The position numbers and the translations under genes are program-made. A DNA stretch of 8,556 nucleotides, taken from Deferribacteraceae bacterium (GTDB lineage Bacteria > Chrysiogenota > Deferribacteres > Deferribacterales > JAISNW01). Location: assembly GCA_031278965.1 (NCBI GenBank), contig JAITJJ010000031.1, positions 1 through 8,556 of the forward strand, read 5' to 3'. Numbering within the stretch: position 1 is the first letter of the stretch; every line of letters begins with the position of its first letter. Under the pieces are notes generated by a model. It was not told where the DNA came from. It saw only the letters and a program-made list of their open reading frames with translations, and made no database searches. This document shows, one piece after another, positions 7,064 through 8,556 of the stretch.

Positions 7064-8556
7064 AGTTTTAACAGGTATCCTGATTTTTCTCCTTATGGCG
7101 GCGGTTGATGCTATCGCTGCCTTTTCTGCAACTCCTGTCTTTAGAGAGGTGGAGCTCAATATCTCTGTTCCCTCCGGTTTTACAAACTATATTGAACGCC
7201 AAAGCGTAACCCCTCTCTCGGATAAATTTACAGACTATCATTCGGATAAACCGTCCTCCGTATATTCGACAGAGTTCACAACTTCTATGGCATCCGTTTT
7301 TACTGGAGAAGATGCCTATAGAAATCATATAGTAAATCTCTTCCTTAAAAAGAGATACCGTGATATTTTAGAACTTTATCCCGCTTATAAAGATAAGATA
7401 GTTTCGGAAAAGTTAGCAGAAGAGGTTAAACTTTTATATTCCGTCAGTTTAATAAATCTGGACGACACTGAGGGGGGCAGAATCTTAAAAGAGCTCTGCC
7501 TTGCGGGAGGCTTTTTCTATCAAGCCGCCTGCGATAAATATACTCAGATGCATTGGGATAAAAGAGAGTATGAAGCAATAACCACTCTGGGGAGGAAAAA
7601 ACCGTTTCCTCGCTATACCTTTTCCGCTCTGGTTCTTTCAAACTTGAAGCTGGGAAGAGTCCAAGAGGCAAAAAAGGTGTTGGACGATAACCCTGATATG
7701 GTCTTTTATATTCCTGATTTTAATAATATGCGAATTGTAACAGAATATTACAACGGTTTTTATATGCGTGCCGCAAACCTCCGCTATTTTGCCACAGACA
7801 ACCTCTCTTTCATTCTGGCGGATTCTCTTATTAATATAGGCGAGCTCTCTCCGTCGGAGGACTGGATAAAAAAGCTCAATAATACAGAGGAAGTAATATA
7901 TCTCAACTCTAAAACCGCAGTTAATACAAAAAATTGGAAAAAACTAAGAGACGGGATAAAGCAGTTGAAAGATGAACAGCTTCTGCACTCCCTGTTGCAA
8001 TATTATTTTGCAAGAACCTATCCAAAACCAGACTTTGAAATTTTAGACCTCTTTTCTTTCAAGGATTCAAAGTATTCCTCTTATCCTTATTATTACAGCG
8101 GTCTTGCCCTCTTAAAACAGCAAAACTACTCTGATGCCGCCTTTCAATTCGGCAAGGTAAGGGCGCCTGAAAATCTTAAGGCGGATGCCGTATTTTACCG
8201 CGGAATCGCCCTTATATACGTAAATCCGATAGTGGCGGAGCGTGATATTATCACTGTTCTTAATACATCCCAAAATGAACAGCAAACCGCCCAGTCCCGC
8301 TATATGCTAGCTCAAACCTATTACTTGAAGGAACAAGATGACGAAGCACTGCAACTCTTGGACGGTTGTTATGAAAGCTATTGCCGCATATTGACCGGAG
8401 AGATACACTTAAAGAAAGCTCTTTCAAATGAAACATTAGAGGATGTCAAAGGGATAGATAATCCGAGGGCGGCGCTTTTACGCGCAGCAGCATACTATAA
8501 TATAGGGGATATCTTCTCAGCAAGGCGGGAGATAGCGCAGATGGACGTCAATTCCA
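7056..8556 (+). CDS. Exported TPR-like helical-repeat protein (3' end outside window)
   Basis: The frame is open from the ATG at 7056 to the right edge (500 codons, no stop), so the gene is truncated by the window. The first residues, MIKVLTGILIFLLMAAVDAIA, form a Sec signal peptide with a plausible cleavage after residue 21. The rest is mostly helical with degenerate TPR-type units: about 187-213 (ALVLSNLKLGRVQEAKKVL), 345-375 (YYYSGLALLKQQNYSDAAFQF), 378-411 (FYRGIALIYVNPIVAERDI), 414-445 (RYMLAQTYYLKEQDDEALQLL) and 470-497 (AALLRAAAYYNIGDIFSARREI). The start overlaps the preceding gene by 8 nt, implying coupling; the ribosome site is weak, and an in-frame ATG at 7095 would destroy the signal peptide. 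It is probably periplasmic or envelope-bound. The last unit also resembles the superhelical domain of Slt-type lytic transglycosylases, whose catalytic part would lie beyond the window, but no catalytic motif is visible here. Confidence 0.82.
   Translation, partial: MIKVLTGILIFLLMAAVDAIAAFSATPVFREVELNISVPSGFTNYIERQSVTPLSDKFTDYHSDKPSSVYSTEFTTSMASVFTGEDAYRNHIVNLFLKKRYRDILELYPAYKDKIVSEKLAEEVKLLYSVSLINLDDTEGGRILKELCLAGGFFYQAACDKYTQMHWDKREYEAITTLGRKKPFPRYTFSALVLSNLKLGRVQEAKKVLDDNPDMVFYIPDFNNMRIVTEYYNGFYMRAANLRYFATDNLSFILADSLINIGELSPSEDWIKKLNNTEEVIYLNSKTAVNTKNWKKLRDGIKQLKDEQLLHSLLQYYFARTYPKPDFEILDLFSFKDSKYSSYPYYYSGLALLKQQNYSDAAFQFGKVRAPENLKADAVFYRGIALIYVNPIVAERDIITVLNTSQNEQQTAQSRYMLAQTYYLKEQDDEALQLLDGCYESYCRILTGEIHLKKALSNETLEDVKGIDNPRAALLRAAAYYNIGDIFSARREIAQMDVNS

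Overview
The window reads as one continuous plus-strand operon from a diderm (Gram-negative-type) bacterium of moderate, slightly AT-leaning base composition. The evidence for a diderm is four consecutive type II secretion system (T2SS) inner-membrane/pseudopilus genes (gspK, gspL, gspM, gspN-like) plus an exported helical-repeat protein. A separate glyS beta subunit means the organism uses the heterotetrameric bacterial glycyl-tRNA synthetase. The phylum cannot be fixed by reading. A gspN gene and a cyclic-nucleotide-binding/DUF2225 protein would fit lineages such as Deferribacterota, the former Deltaproteobacteria or similar diderms, but this is only a guess.

Layout. Positions 1-299 are non-coding: a palindrome-rich block with a 25-bp-period direct repeat (40-101), a good sigma70-type promoter (129-157) and a short perfect inverted repeat (184-199) in the putative leader. 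Then come glyS (300-2342), gspK (2356-3300), gspL (3306-4304), gspM (4301-4810), gspN-like (4807-5526), a protein with two cyclic-nucleotide-binding-type domains and a DUF2225 zinc-binding region (5531-7063), and an exported TPR-like protein (from 7056, running off the right edge). Every junction is either an overlap (4 to 8 nt) or a gap of 4-13 nt, and no terminator is visible between genes, so co-transcription and translational coupling are likely. Shine-Dalgarno sequences are weak at several starts, which fits coupling.

How the genes fit together. GlyS is a housekeeping enzyme that appears to share its promoter with the T2SS genes. GspK would cap the tip of the pseudopilus; GspL and GspM would form the inner-membrane assembly platform that links to the GspE ATPase; GspN is an accessory inner-membrane protein found in only some T2SSs. 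The outer-membrane secretin (GspD), ATPase (GspE), GspF, GspC and the major pseudopilin (GspG) are not here and must be elsewhere. The last two genes are not standard T2SS components. Their tight coupling to gspN suggests, but does not prove, a link with secretion or envelope functions. I see no clear undescribed defence or mobile system; the most interesting parts are this T2SS-linked pair and the repeat block upstream of the promoter.
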